Source: Arthrobacter echini (GTDB lineage: Bacteria; Actinomycetota; Actinomycetes; Actinomycetales; Micrococcaceae). Taken from it: DNA of 64,000 bases. The DNA is taken from the NCBI RefSeq assembly GCF_008107445.1, contig NZ_VSLD01000002.1, forward strand, positions 186,001 through 250,000, in the 5' to 3' direction. This document shows, one piece after another, positions 1 through 8,145 of the stretch; within the stretch, counting starts at the first letter, position 1; each line of letters starts with the position of its first letter. Position numbers and translations under genes: made by a program. The notes under the pieces are model-generated. The model searched no databases, was not told where the DNA came from, and worked only from the letters and a program-made list of their open reading frames with translations.

Positions 1-2
1 GG

Positions 3-359
3 CGGATCCTCGCCTCCAAGACCGGCACGCGCTACGTCCAGGGCAGGACGGCGGCCGGCGGCTGGTCGCAGCAGCGGTTCGCCCGCCGGCGGGCGAACCA
101 GGCGGCGGGCCTCGTGGAGGAGACCGCGGGGCGCGCTGCTGCACTCCTCGCGGCGCACCCGCCGTCGTCCCTGCAGCTCGGCGGGGACAGGACCCTCGCC
201 GGCCAGGTCCTGGCGGAGCCGATCCTCAGAGCATGGGCGGGTCTGCCGCAGACGCCCTTCCTGACGGTGCAGGATCCCCGGTACACCGTGCTCGAGGAAG
301 CCGCGCGTTCGGCACTCTCGATCCGCATCACCGTGACTGATCCGCCGGTCGCCAGCTGA
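3..359 (+). CDS. acVLRF1-family peptidyl-tRNA hydrolase (C-terminal part)
   Basis: The frame enters from the left edge and shows the last 118 residues. The visible stretch GGWSQQRFARRR, near residues 19-30, matches the Gln-containing catalytic loop of the Vms1/eRF1-like release factors, and the preceding RYVQGRTAA is typical of the actinobacterial group called acVLRF1. Members of this group are predicted to release stalled nascent chains by cleaving peptidyl-tRNA on split 50S subunits, with the loop Gln acting as in eRF1 GGQ. The remaining C-terminal alpha/beta part is consistent. The N-terminus lies outside the window, so the start and operon context cannot be judged. The gene converges on rpe. 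Confidence 0.8.
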   Translation, partial: RILASKTGTRYVQGRTAAGGWSQQRFARRRANQAAGLVEETAGRAAALLAAHPPSSLQLGGDRTLAGQVLAEPILRAWAGLPQTPFLTVQDPRYTVLEEAARSALSIRITVTDPPVAS

Positions 360-447
360 CTCCGGAGGCCACCAGCGATTGAGCGAGGGGATCCCTCGAT
401 GCGGGTGATCAGCGACCGTGACGGACGCCGCTGACCATCGCGCTTGA

Positions 448-1104
448 TCATCGGCTCGCGGCGGCTGCCGTCCGCAGGGACTCGATGGCGACGGCGGCGT
501 CGTCCGCTCCATACACCGAGGAGCCGGCCACGAACACCGTGGCTCCGGCGTCCGCAGCCCGTTGGATGGTTTCGGTCGTGATACCGCCGTCCACCTGGAC
601 GACCAGGGGAAGACCCGCGCCCCGGATGGCCTCGGCGGCCCTGCGGATCTTCGGCAGCGTGAGATCCAGGAAGCTCTGCCCGCCGAAGCCGGGCTCCACC
701 GTCATCACCAGGAGCATGTCGAGTTCCGCCAGCATGTCCAGATACGGCTCCACAGGAGTGGCCGGCCGCAAGGCCATACCCGCCCGGGCACCGGCGTCGC
801 GCAGCCCGCGCGCCAGTCTCACCGGTGCGGCAGCCGCCTCCGCGTGGAAGGTCACCGACGCCGCCCCCGCCTCGGCGTACTGCGGCGCCCAGCGGTCGGG
901 GTCCTCGATCATGAGGTGCACGTCCAGTGGCAGCGGGCTCACCTCGTGGATCCGCTGCACCACCGGGAGCCCGAGGGTCAGATTCGGCACGAAGTGGTTG
1001 TCCATGACATCCACGTGCACGGCATCGGCGGTGCCGATGCGCTGCAGTTCCGACTCCAGATTGGCGAAGTCCGCTGAGAGGATGCTCGGGTTGATACGGA
1101 TCAC
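448..1104 (-). CDS. rpe: ribulose-phosphate 3-epimerase
   Basis: Interconverts D-ribulose 5-phosphate and D-xylulose 5-phosphate in the pentose phosphate pathway, as a cytosolic TIM barrel. The 218-residue product opens with [10 protein letters not shown], the family N-terminus. The expected metal ligands are visible at His30, Asp32, His63 and Asp172 (QVDGGIT), and Asp32 and Asp172 are also the acid/base pair. I chose the GTG at 1104, preceded by AAAGGAACC, because upstream starts would add a non-homologous leader. It is the last gene of the def-fmt-rsmB-rpe operon, 43 nt after rsmB. Confidence 0.95.
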   Translation of the reverse strand: MIRINPSILSADFANLESELQRIGTADAVHVDVMDNHFVPNLTLGLPVVQRIHEVSPLPLDVHLMIEDPDRWAPQYAEAGAASVTFHAEAAAAPVRLARGLRDAGARAGMALRPATPVEPYLDMLAELDMLLVMTVEPGFGGQSFLDLTLPKIRRAAEAIRGAGLPLVVQVDGGITTETIQRAADAGATVFVAGSSVYGADDAAVAIESLRTAAAASR

Positions 1105-1147
1105 TGTGGTTCCTTTCACGTGCCTGCGGAAGAGCTGCCGCGAGGCC

Positions 1148-2710
1148 TCAGCGGGTCCTGCGGAGCAGGGCGAGATACATGGCATCCGTGCCGTGGACAT
1201 GGGGCCAGAGCTGTGCGCTCATCCCGTGGCCGGCCTGCAGCGGGCCGCCGATGCTCACGGCATCGAGCGCGGCCCCGGCGTCCAGGCGCTCGAACTCGGG
1301 CCGCTTGCGCAGGCAGTCGTCCACCACGGCGTCGGTCTCCGCGTGGTGTGGGGAACAGGTCACGTACGCGACCACACCGCCGGGCGCGACGGCGTCGAGC
1401 GCGGAGGTCAGCAACTCGCGCTGGAGAGGTGCCAGGTCCACGAGATCTGCCGGTCGCCGGCGCCAGCGCGACTCCGGTCGACGACGGAGTGCGCCGAGCC
1501 CGGTACACGGTGCATCGACGAGTACGCGGTCGTAGCTGCCCGGCTCCTCGGCGCCCACGTCCCGGCCGTCCCCCACCCGGACCGTCCACGACTCCTCCGG
1601 CAGGGGGCGCAGGGCCTGCCGCACCAGCTGCGCGCGGTGCTCGATCGGCTCGTTCGCGACCACGTGGACGCCGGTGTCCTGCCCGAGCGCCGAGAGCAGT
1701 GCGGTCTTGCCGCCCGGTCCCGCACAGAGATCGAGCCAGCGCTCGGGTTCGGTGCTGTCCACCTCGACGGCGGCGAGCGCGCGCGCCACCAACTGGGAGC
1801 CGGAATCCTGAACGCGGAGCGTGCCCGTGCCGATGCCGGGGAGCCGGCTGATGTCACCGCCTGCGTAGTAGGCGGAGTCGGGAGCCAGGCGTCCGGGTTC
1901 GGCACCGTCGTCGAGCACCTCCTCGAGCGTGCCGAGCCCCGGCAGCGCCACGAGATGCACGAGGGGCGCCGCGTTGTCGGCGGCGAGCAGGCTGTCCAGC
2001 TCCGCGACGTCGCGCCCATGGGCCACGAGTGCCTGGCGGAAGGCGCGGACGATCCACTCCGGGTGGCTGTGGGTGAGGGAGGCGATCGTGACGGGGTCCG
2101 TCAGTCCGGTGACCAGGTCGTCGACCCAGCCCTGGAGATCGCGCGCACTCACCTTCCGGAGCACGGCGTTCACGAGCGACGAAGGGCCGGCCCCGATGAC
2201 CGCCCGGACCAGGCCGACGGTCTGGTCGAGTGCGGCGTGCGCCGGCACGCGCATGGCAAGTAGCTGGTGCACCCCGATCCGCAGGGCGTCCAGCACCGCG
2301 GGGTCCAGTTTACCGAGGGGCCGGTCCACGCACCTGGCGAGGACGGCGTCGTAGGTCCCCTGACCGCGCAGTGCCCCGTAAGTGAGCTCCGTGGCGAAGC
2401 CGGCGTCGCGGCGGTCGAGGCGGTGCTTGCGGATGCTCGCGGGCAGGACGAGGTTGGCATAGGCATCGTCCGCAGCGACGGCCCGCAGGACCTCGAACGC
2501 CACGAGGCGTGCGGGATCGGCACGGCGTGTGCGCTGCGACGGCGCCGCGTCGGAGAACTGCCGCTGCCCACCACGATTGCGTTCGCGACCCTGGTCGTCG
2601 CGCCGGCGATGGGCTCCCTGCGCGGGGCCTCCGGTTCCACCCGCCTCCCCCGCTCGTCGCGGACGATTTCCGTCCCGTGACCCGCTGCCGGATCCTGCGC
2701 TTCCCGTCAT
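1148..2710 (-). CDS. rsmB: 16S rRNA (cytosine-967-C5)-methyltransferase
   Basis: RsmB/Fmu/Sun family enzyme of 520 residues that methylates C967 of 16S rRNA using SAM. The N-terminal half (about 60-190) is a NusB-like RNA-binding domain. The C-terminal half is a Rossmann methyltransferase with [13 protein letters not shown] (SAM motif I), the catalytic motif [16 protein letters not shown] and a second conserved Cys in [12 protein letters not shown], matching the two-cysteine mechanism of m5C methyltransferases. The first ~55 residues are low-complexity Gly/Arg/Ser. The ATG at 2710 overlaps the fmt stop (ATGA), indicating translational coupling. Confidence 0.95.
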   Translation of the reverse strand: MTGSAGSGSGSRDGNRPRRAGEAGGTGGPAQGAHRRRDDQGRERNRGGQRQFSDAAPSQRTRRADPARLVAFEVLRAVAADDAYANLVLPASIRKHRLDRRDAGFATELTYGALRGQGTYDAVLARCVDRPLGKLDPAVLDALRIGVHQLLAMRVPAHAALDQTVGLVRAVIGAGPSSLVNAVLRKVSARDLQGWVDDLVTGLTDPVTIASLTHSHPEWIVRAFRQALVAHGRDVAELDSLLAADNAAPLVHLVALPGLGTLEEVLDDGAEPGRLAPDSAYYAGGDISRLPGIGTGTLRVQDSGSQLVARALAAVEVDSTEPERWLDLCAGPGGKTALLSALGQDTGVHVVANEPIEHRAQLVRQALRPLPEESWTVRVGDGRDVGAEEPGSYDRVLVDAPCTGLGALRRRPESRWRRRPADLVDLAPLQRELLTSALDAVAPGGVVAYVTCSPHHAETDAVVDDCLRKRPEFERLDAGAALDAVSIGGPLQAGHGMSAQLWPHVHGTDAMYLALLRRTR

Positions 2711-3657
2711 ACGAACACCAGCTCTCCGCGCGCTGCCGCGCCTCGTGCCCAGTCGAGGGCATCCATCATCTTCTTGCCCGCCGGCTGGAGGCGCCCCAGC
2801 CTGACGGGCTGCGAGCCCGTGCCCACGAGGACGTTCCTGCCGTCCACGCGGAGCACTCCGGGGCCCAGGGCCTCCTGCGGTGGAGTGGATTCGCCGGTGG
2901 CCACTGCGGACGCCGCGTCCGTGACCGGCCCGAGCTTCACGCGCTGGCCGTCGAGGGTGGTCCACGCTCCCGGCTCCGGCGTGACGGCGTTGATGCGGCG
3001 TCGTACGGCGACGGCCGGCTGGGACCAGTCGATCCGCGCGTCGTCGATCGTGAGCTTGGGCGCGGCGCTCGGCTCGCCGGTCTGCGGTGTGGGCGTGAGT
3101 TGCCCGGCATCGATCCCGGAGAGCGTCTGGACGAGCAGGACGGCGCCGCTGTGCGAGAGGCTCCCGAGCATCTCACCGCTCGTGGCCGAGGGCTCGAGCG
3201 TCTGGGTCATCACCCCGAGGACCGGCCCCGTGTCGAGGCCTTCCTCGAGGAGGAATGTGGTCGCGCCCGCCACGTCGTCCCCGGCCAGGACCGCGTGCTG
3301 CACGGGAGCCGCACCCCGCCACGCCGGGAGGACGGAGAAGTGCAAATTGACCCAGCCGTGCCGGGGAACCATCAGTGCGGCCGGCGGGACGATGCCGCCG
3401 TACGCGACGATGGCCGCGGCGTCGAGTTCGAGGCCCGCGAGTTCGGCGACGAGTTCGGGTGTGAAGCGGTTGGCCTTCAGGACCGGCAGTCCCAGCTCGA
3501 CGGCGACGGCGGCGACGGCGCTGGGCGTGAGGATCCTCCGCCGCCCGACCGGCGCGTCGACGCGCGTGAGGACGGCCGCGATGTCGAAGCCGGCGTCGAC
3601 GAGAGCGCGGAGTGACGGGACCGCGACCTCGGGCGTCCCCGCGAAGAGGATCCTCAC
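2707..3657 (-). CDS. fmt: methionyl-tRNA formyltransferase
   Basis: Formylates the amino group of Met-tRNAfMet with 10-formyl-THF to make the initiator tRNA. The 316-residue product starts RILFAGTPEVAVPSL. The formyltransferase active site is recognisable as Asn104, His106 (NLHFSVLPAWRGAAP) and Asp142 (EEGLDTGPV). A C-terminal OB-like tRNA-binding domain follows from about residue 205. It overlaps def upstream by 4 nt and rsmB downstream by 4 nt, so formylation, deformylation and rRNA modification are co-transcribed. Confidence 0.97.
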   Translation of the reverse strand: MRILFAGTPEVAVPSLRALVDAGFDIAAVLTRVDAPVGRRRILTPSAVAAVAVELGLPVLKANRFTPELVAELAGLELDAAAIVAYGGIVPPAALMVPRHGWVNLHFSVLPAWRGAAPVQHAVLAGDDVAGATTFLLEEGLDTGPVLGVMTQTLEPSATSGEMLGSLSHSGAVLLVQTLSGIDAGQLTPTPQTGEPSAAPKLTIDDARIDWSQPAVAVRRRINAVTPEPGAWTTLDGQRVKLGPVTDAASAVATGESTPPQEALGPGVLRVDGRNVLVGTGSQPVRLGRLQPAGKKMMDALDWARGAAARGELVFV

Positions 3658-4268
3658 CGGCTGGCCCGGGTGCCGGTGGGATCCGCGGAGCGCGCCGGTG
3701 GTGCCGACGATGCGCCCTGCACGAAGCTCGAGCCGAGGGTGCGCGACCGCTCAGCCGCCGTGCGGGAGGTCACCCGGTTGTAGTCGGCGCGCCGGATGGC
3801 CCGGAGCGCGTTCTTGCGATCCTCGCCCACGAGCCGGTCGATGTAGAGCGTGCCACCGAGGTGGTCCGTCTCGTGCTGCAGGGCGCGGGCCAGCATGCCG
3901 GTTCCCTCGACCACGATCTCGTGCCCCGAGACATCCACTCCGGAGACCCGGGCCCAGTCCGTCCTGTCGATGTAGCTGCCGACGCCGGGGACGGACAGGC
4001 AGCCCTCGACGTCGGACTCCCCCTGGGACGGTCCGGCGGTCTCCAGCACGGGGTTGACCACGTGCCCCTCGACGCCGTCCACGCGATACGTGAAGACCTG
4101 CAGGCCCACGCCGATCTGGGGAGCGGCGAGACCGGCCCCCTGGACATCGATCATGGTCTCGGTCATGTCCTCGATCAGCCGCGCCAGCTCGGGCCCGAAA
4201 TCCGAGACCGGGGCGGCCGGCGTGCGGAGGATCGGATCGCCGATCATGCGAATACTCAGGACGGACAT
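3654..4268 (-). CDS. def: peptide deformylase
   Basis: Metal hydrolase that removes the formyl group from nascent N-formyl-Met. The three family motifs are intact in 204 residues: GAGLAAPQIG (44-53), EGCLSVPG with metal ligand Cys90, and QHETDHLGG with His132/His136 and catalytic Glu133. The ATG at 4268 (MSVLSIRMIGDP) gives the usual N-terminus, and a longer in-frame start would add 27 unrelated residues. A C-terminal tail of about 35 Ser/Ala/Arg-rich residues is longer than in E. coli Def. First gene of the operon; 238 nt upstream separate it from the nuclease gene. Confidence 0.96.
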   Translation of the reverse strand: MSVLSIRMIGDPILRTPAAPVSDFGPELARLIEDMTETMIDVQGAGLAAPQIGVGLQVFTYRVDGVEGHVVNPVLETAGPSQGESDVEGCLSVPGVGSYIDRTDWARVSGVDVSGHEIVVEGTGMLARALQHETDHLGGTLYIDRLVGEDRKNALRAIRRADYNRVTSRTAAERSRTLGSSFVQGASSAPPARSADPTGTRASR

Positions 4269-4506
4269 CGGTGCTTCGTTCCTCACGTCGGTCGCGCCGC
4301 CCGGCGGAGGACGCGGGCAGCACGGTTCGGTCGGCGTGGCCGGGGCCACGAGGTTCCCGTCAATCCTAGTGCCGGGTCACCGACCGCTCGCTCGGGCTAC
4401 TCCGTGAGAGGATCCGGGTCCCCGGGTGCGGCCGCCGCCGACATCCGGAGGAGGCGACGGAAGCGACGTCCGGTGACGTGACAGGGGGGCGACGTCGAGG
4501 AGTTGC

Positions 4507-5391
4507 TCAGGCGGAGTGCGTCGAGTGGGCTGATTCGTCCGCCGGGGTCCTGGCCGGCGGAGGTCCGATGGGCAGGAGCGCCCGGCCGGCCTCCTCAGCC
4601 TCCAGCCCCGCCTCCCAGGCGCGGCGCAGGGCGCAGAACCGCAGCCAGTGCTGCTTCAGGACCGCCGGGTTGGCCCGCATGGCACGTACCTCGGTCTGGC
4701 CGACGGCGACGCCGAGCAGGAGGGGTTGGTCCCCGTGCGCCCATGGGCCCCACCGGCCCTGCTCGGGATCCACGAGGGACTCCTCGGCCTTCATCCCTGC
4801 GACGAGCTGCATGACCACCTTGTCGTCGAGTGCCTTCACGAACCCGTCTCGATCGGTCTTCTTGGTCTTGTAGTCGATCAGGCAAGTACGTCCGCCGATC
4901 GTGGCGACGAGGTCCAGGGTGCCCGCGTAGCCCAGCGTCGCGTTCCAGACGGTCAGCTCCGCCTCGATCGGGCGGACGTCGTACAGCTCCCACCATTCGT
5001 CGAAGCGCTGGGCGAAGCCACCCTCCTCGTGCTCCTCTAGTGCGAGCCGGGCGGCGTCGACCTCGTCGGGCCGCCCGAGCGCCCGCAGCGCCACCTGCTC
5101 GCAGTAGTGGTGAACGCGGGTGCCGCGCAGTGCGGCGTCGTCGCGGTACCGCTCGGCTGCCGTCGCCGCCTCCCGCACTGCCGTCCTCAGTTCCGAGGGC
5201 TTGCCGAGCGCCCCCGGCAGGCGCGGGTCCCGGGAGAGCGCGCTGGCTGCCATGTGACCGAACCACCCGCCCAGCGAACTGGGCAGCTGCGAGATGACGG
5301 TGGTGATCGACGGCACCGTGGGCTGCTCGGAGGTGGATCGGGCGTACATCCTGCCGTGCGGTGTCGCGTGCGCGAGGAGGGGTGCGGTCAT
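4507..5391 (-). CDS. PD-(D/E)XK nuclease-family protein (RecB/Cas4-like)
   Basis: A 294-residue protein with a recognisable PD-(D/E)XK core: a His in the TRVHHYCE segment (about 92-98), Glu145 in EAELTVWN, Asp160 in GTLDLVA, and Asp173/Lys175 in LIDYKTKKT. These are the metal-binding and catalytic positions of RecB-type exonuclease domains, so single-strand DNA exonuclease activity is likely but not shown. There is no helicase domain and no Cys cluster that would give an Fe-S Cas4. The ATG at 5391 is preceded by a GGGAGAGTGG ribosome-binding site. It stands alone, with no repair or CRISPR partner nearby, so its substrate is unknown. Confidence 0.75.
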   Translation of the reverse strand: MTAPLLAHATPHGRMYARSTSEQPTVPSITTVISQLPSSLGGWFGHMAASALSRDPRLPGALGKPSELRTAVREAATAAERYRDDAALRGTRVHHYCEQVALRALGRPDEVDAARLALEEHEEGGFAQRFDEWWELYDVRPIEAELTVWNATLGYAGTLDLVATIGGRTCLIDYKTKKTDRDGFVKALDDKVVMQLVAGMKAEESLVDPEQGRWGPWAHGDQPLLLGVAVGQTEVRAMRANPAVLKQHWLRFCALRRAWEAGLEAEEAGRALLPIGPPPARTPADESAHSTHSA

Positions 5392-5479
5392 GGTTCCACT
5401 CTCCCAGATCCCTCTGACAGACCGGTCCCGCGATGGCGCGCCGGCGGCAGGATCCGGCCCCGTCATGCCTGCCGCTGGA

Positions 5480-5507
5480 TTGGACGAACCCCCGGACGTC
5501 CTATAGT
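5480..5507 (+). promoter_or_regulatory. Promoter of the tRNA cluster
   Basis: TTGGAC (5480-5485), a 16-nt spacer and TATAGT (5502-5507) give a near-consensus housekeeping sigma promoter about 80 nt before the first tRNA-Gly. A small hairpin (CTCGTT/AACGAG) lies in the leader just downstream. Confidence 0.65.
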
Positions 5508-5585
5508 GTTTCCTCTCGTTGGAAAACGAGGAATCACCGTTGGATGCACGGCATCGTGCGATGGTTCCGAAAGACTTTTTCTTCT

Positions 5586-5659
5586 GCGGACGTAGCTCAG
5601 CTGGCTAGAGCACCACCTTGCCAAGGTGGATGTCGCGGGTTCGAATCCCGTCGTCCGCT
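5586..5659 (+). tRNA. tRNA-Gly (GCC), copy 1
   Basis: Full cloverleaf: acceptor GCGGACG pairs with CGTCCGC, the anticodon loop is TTGCCAA (GCC) on a CACCT/AGGTG stem, and the T-arm contains GGTTCGAATCC. CCA is not encoded. It is identical over its whole length to the copy at 5912-5985. Confidence 0.97.
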
Positions 5660-5711
5660 CGCAAGTCACCGTAGGGTCGGAACTCACCGGCCGCCGAAGC
5701 GATTCGGTCAT

Positions 5712-5782
5712 GGTGGGGTGGCCGAGAGGCGAGGCAGCGGCCTGCAAAGCCGTATACGCGGGTTCGAATCCCGTCCCCACCT
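5712..5782 (+). tRNA. tRNA-Cys (GCA)
   Basis: Acceptor GGTGGGG pairs with CCCCACC, and the anticodon loop CTGCAAA reads GCA. The T-arm GGTTCGAATCC is intact and CCA is not encoded. Second gene of the tRNA cluster. Confidence 0.96.
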
Positions 5783-5808
5783 CACTACGGTACGAGCACC
5801 ATGGAAAT

Positions 5809-5883
5809 GGGCGATTGGCGCAGCGGTAGCGCGCTTCCCTGACACGGAAGAGGTCACTGGTTCGATCCCAGTATCGCCCACCA
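5809..5883 (+). tRNA. tRNA-Val (GAC)
   Basis: Acceptor GGGCGAT pairs with ATCGCCC, and the anticodon loop CTGACAC reads GAC. Unlike the other tRNAs of the cluster, the 3' CCA is encoded (5881-5883). A terminator hairpin begins two bases later. Confidence 0.96.
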
Positions 5884-5884
5884 C

Positions 5885-5910
5885 AGCGTCCCTTCGGGGA
5901 CGCTTTTCTT
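5885..5910 (+). terminator. Rho-independent terminator inside the tRNA cluster
   Basis: An 8-bp perfect stem AGCGTCCC/GGGACGCT with a stable TTCG tetraloop is followed by TTTTCTT. It ends only a base or two before the second tRNA-Gly. Confidence 0.8.
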
Positions 5911-5911
5911 T

Positions 5912-5985
5912 GCGGACGTAGCTCAGCTGGCTAGAGCACCACCTTGCCAAGGTGGATGTCGCGGGTTCGAATCCCGTCGTCCGCT
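5912..5985 (+). tRNA. tRNA-Gly (GCC), copy 2
   Basis: Sequence identical to tRNA-Gly copy 1: same acceptor, anticodon and T-arm, and no encoded CCA. There is no room for a promoter between the preceding terminator and this gene, so its transcript presumably comes from read-through. A second strong terminator follows. Confidence 0.97.
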
Positions 5986-6006
5986 CTCGGGCCGAACGTC
6001 GGCCAT

Positions 6007-6038
6007 TGCCCGGTCCTGGCGAGGACCGGGCATTTTTT
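6007..6038 (+). terminator. Terminator closing the tRNA cluster
   Basis: A perfect 11-bp stem TGCCCGGTCCT/AGGACCGGGCA with a GGCG loop is followed by six T residues. Confidence 0.88.
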
Positions 6039-6155
6039 GTGTCCCCGGGATCCGCTGCGGCCGCGTGGTGACGACGCCACAGGACATCCCTCCCACCTGG
6101 CCTAGGATGACTGCACGGAGACGGACCACGTCTCCATGACCGAAAGGAGGTGTCC

Positions 6156-6404
6156 GTGGGTTTATTGGACGGGCTCAAGGGCAAGGCCGGCACCCTCGCG
6201 GGTAAGGCAGGCGAACTCGTTGGCGACAATGCCGACAAGGTCAAGGACGGTCTCGGTAAGGCTGGCGACTTCGTCGACAGCAAGACCGGTGGCAAGTACT
6301 CGAACCACATCGACGGGGCGCAGGACAAGGCTTCGGAGATGGTCGACAGATTCGACAAGAAGGACGGCAACGACGACGTCAGCCCTCCCCCGCCGGCCGT
6401 GTGA
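6156..6404 (+). CDS. MT0933-type antitoxin-like small protein, solitary
   Basis: An 82-residue, highly charged, Gly/Lys/Asp-rich protein (MGLLDGLKGKAGTLAGKAGE). The central KAGDFVDSKTGGKYSNHID segment matches the family built on mycobacterial MT0933/Rv0909, described as the antitoxin of a toxin-antitoxin pair. The N-terminal half is a Lys/Gly/Ala heptad-like helix. Start choice: an in-frame GTG at 6150 lies inside the AAAGGAGG ribosome-binding site (6143-6150), so the GTG at 6156 is used. No toxin gene is adjacent, since tRNAs lie upstream and zapE converges from downstream, so a toxin-antitoxin role is doubtful here. A strong terminator follows. Confidence 0.7.
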   Translation: MGLLDGLKGKAGTLAGKAGELVGDNADKVKDGLGKAGDFVDSKTGGKYSNHIDGAQDKASEMVDRFDKKDGNDDVSPPPPAV

Positions 6405-6424
6405 ATCCCAGCCTGGCAATACAG

Positions 6425-6463
6425 AAGCGCCGGTACCGCCGAGAGGCGGCACCGGCGCTTCTT
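6425..6463. terminator. Bidirectional terminator
   Basis: AAGCGCCGGT and ACCGGCGCTT flank CCGCC/GGCGG around a GAGA loop, giving a stem of about 15 bp with one A/C mismatch, followed by TTCTT. It serves the small antitoxin-like gene and the converging zapE. Confidence 0.8.
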
Positions 6464-6478
6464 GCGTCCGTCGAGGAT

Positions 6479-7513
6479 CTAGCCGGGCACCTCACTGCCC
6501 TGACGGGCGAGCGCTGTGAGGCGGGAGACCGCCCGGTAGTACTTCTTGAGGTAGCCACCGCTCATCATCTCGTCCGTGAACAGATGGTCGAAGGTGGTCC
6601 CGCTGGCCATGATCGGCACGTCGCGGTCATACAGGCGGTCGGCCAGGACCACGAAGCGCAGGGCGACGGACTGCTCGGTGATGGTCCCGACGTCGTGCCA
6701 GGCAACGGCGTCGACGCCATCGAGCAGTTGGCGGTACCGGCTGGGATGCACATCGGCGAGGTGTCGCACCAGTTCGGTGAAGTCGTCCTCCGCGACGACT
6801 CCTGCCGGGTACGTCGCGATGCGTTCCCGGAGCGACTCCTCGTCCAGTGCCTCCGGGGCCTCGGGCAGTCCGCGGTGCCGGTAGTCCTCGCCATCGATCC
6901 TGGCCACCTCGAACTGGTCGGCGAGGACCTGGATCTCGCGCTGGAAGTCCTCCGCCGCGAACCGGCCGTCCCCCAGCGACCCTGGCAGCGTGTTGGACGT
7001 GGCGGCGAGTTTGACGCCGGCGTCGGCGAGTTCGCGCATCAGCCGCGACATCAGCACCGTGTCGCCGGGATCGTCGAGCTCGAACTCGTCGATGCAGACC
7101 AGGCTGTAGGTGCTGAGCGCGTCGACGGTCTTCCGGAAGGTCAGGGCGCCCACCAGATTGGTGTACTCCACGAAGGTCCCGAAGGCCTTCCGGCCCGAGG
7201 ATGCATGCCAGAGCGAGGCGAGCAGGTGGGTCTTGCCGACACCGAAGCCGCCGTCGAGGTAGATGCCGGCCCTCGTGGTCTCCTTCTTTCCTCCGCCGAA
7301 CAGCTTGCGCAGGCCCGACGGCTTGGACTCGTCGACCGACGCGGCGAACTCGCGGAGCTTGGCGACGGCCGCGGACTGCGACGGCTGTTGCGGGTCGGGG
7401 CGATAGCTGTCGAAGGACACGTCCCCGAAGCGCGGCGAGGGGTAGAACCCTCCCAACAGCTCATCGACGGAGACCTTCGGTGCGCGCTCGGTCAGGTGTT
7501 CGATGGTTGGCAC
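6479..7513 (-). CDS. zapE: Cell division protein ZapE (AFG1-like ATPase)
   Basis: A 344-residue single-domain AAA-like ATPase of the AFG1/LACE1/ZapE family. Visible motifs are Walker A GGFGVGKTH (88-96), Walker B LVCIDEFEL (138-146) and the downstream TSNTLP sensor motif. In E. coli ZapE is linked to Z-ring stability under stress, and mitochondrial Afg1 is a chaperone-like ATPase; the actinobacterial role is inferred. The start is the GTG at 7513 (VPTIEHLTERAP). The open frame extends upstream only into low-complexity Arg/Ser sequence. Monocistronic by position. Confidence 0.88.
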   Translation of the reverse strand: MPTIEHLTERAPKVSVDELLGGFYPSPRFGDVSFDSYRPDPQQPSQSAAVAKLREFAASVDESKPSGLRKLFGGGKKETTRAGIYLDGGFGVGKTHLLASLWHASSGRKAFGTFVEYTNLVGALTFRKTVDALSTYSLVCIDEFELDDPGDTVLMSRLMRELADAGVKLAATSNTLPGSLGDGRFAAEDFQREIQVLADQFEVARIDGEDYRHRGLPEAPEALDEESLRERIATYPAGVVAEDDFTELVRHLADVHPSRYRQLLDGVDAVAWHDVGTITEQSVALRFVVLADRLYDRDVPIMASGTTFDHLFTDEMMSGGYLKKYYRAVSRLTALARQGSEVPG

Positions 7514-7664
7514 GGATCTTGCTGCTTTCTGTCGCCTGCAGGAGGAGGGCGCGCGCCCGGAGCGGTCGCTGCGCACAGCAAGACTACGGCACCCGGACCT
7601 GCTGGAAACTGCGGATTTACCCGTGGACCTACCGTGGTACCGGTGGCCGTCGCAGTCCTCGGGA

Positions 7665-8054
7665 CTAGGCGCTGAGGAAGATCTCCAGTGCTGTTCCATC
7701 GGGATCGCGGAAATTGACGGCGGTCCCGTAGGAGGCGTCCACGAGACCGCTGTGTTCCACCCCGAGGGTACTGAGGTGATCGGCCCATGCCTGCAGCTCC
7801 TGCCGCGTGTCGACCCCCAGCCCCAGGTGGTCCATTCCGGGCCTGAATGGCGTGAAGATCTCGCCGGTGGGACGGGCGTGCTGGGTCAGGCCGAGATTGG
7901 TCCCATCAGGAAGGGTGAAGAGCCGCCGCTCCAGATTGTCCCCGGACAGCTCGCCCGAGGGCGGGAAACCCAGCACTCGCTCGTAGAACGCCGTGCTGAT
8001 CTCCAGATCGTTGACGGTCAGGGCAAGATGATTGATTCCGGTGACGGTAGGCAT
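7665..8054 (-). CDS. VOC/glyoxalase-fold family protein
   Basis: A 129-residue protein of the vicinal oxygen chelate superfamily with two beta-alpha-beta-beta-beta modules. The start (INHLALTVNDLEISTAFY) carries the first potential metal His. MDHLGLGVD at mid-protein carries the second, and RDPDGTALEIF at the end carries the Glu. These positions are compatible with glyoxalase I-like enzymes, dioxygenases or antibiotic-binding proteins, and the substrate cannot be assigned. The ATG at 8054 was chosen over an upstream one because the family begins at this point. Confidence 0.8.
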   Translation of the reverse strand: MPTVTGINHLALTVNDLEISTAFYERVLGFPPSGELSGDNLERRLFTLPDGTNLGLTQHARPTGEIFTPFRPGMDHLGLGVDTRQELQAWADHLSTLGVEHSGLVDASYGTAVNFRDPDGTALEIFLSA

Positions 8055-8145
8055 GGTTACAGTCAACCGCACCCGGGCAGAGGATGGGCCGGTCCGCGGT
8101 CCGCCCCGTGGACTAGATTGAGGTCCTCGACGTCAGGAGCATTTC

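Noticed and set aside
4507-5391. Cas4 or a CRISPR-associated nuclease
   Set aside because: No Fe-S cysteine cluster, no cas genes and no repeat array in the window.
5586-5985. Repeat pair considered as part of a mobile element or attachment site
   Set aside because: The repeats are complete functional tRNA genes, with no integrase, transposase or displaced 3' tRNA fragment nearby.
5463-6370. Minus-strand frames reading TGFEPATSTLARWCSSQLSYV and similar
   Set aside because: These peptides arise from translating tRNA genes backwards, a well-known annotation artefact, and repeat exactly because the two tRNA-Gly genes are identical.
6136-6519. A 127-codon frame overlapping the antitoxin-like gene
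   Set aside because: Out of frame with the conserved protein, Arg/Thr/Ser-rich and without family similarity.
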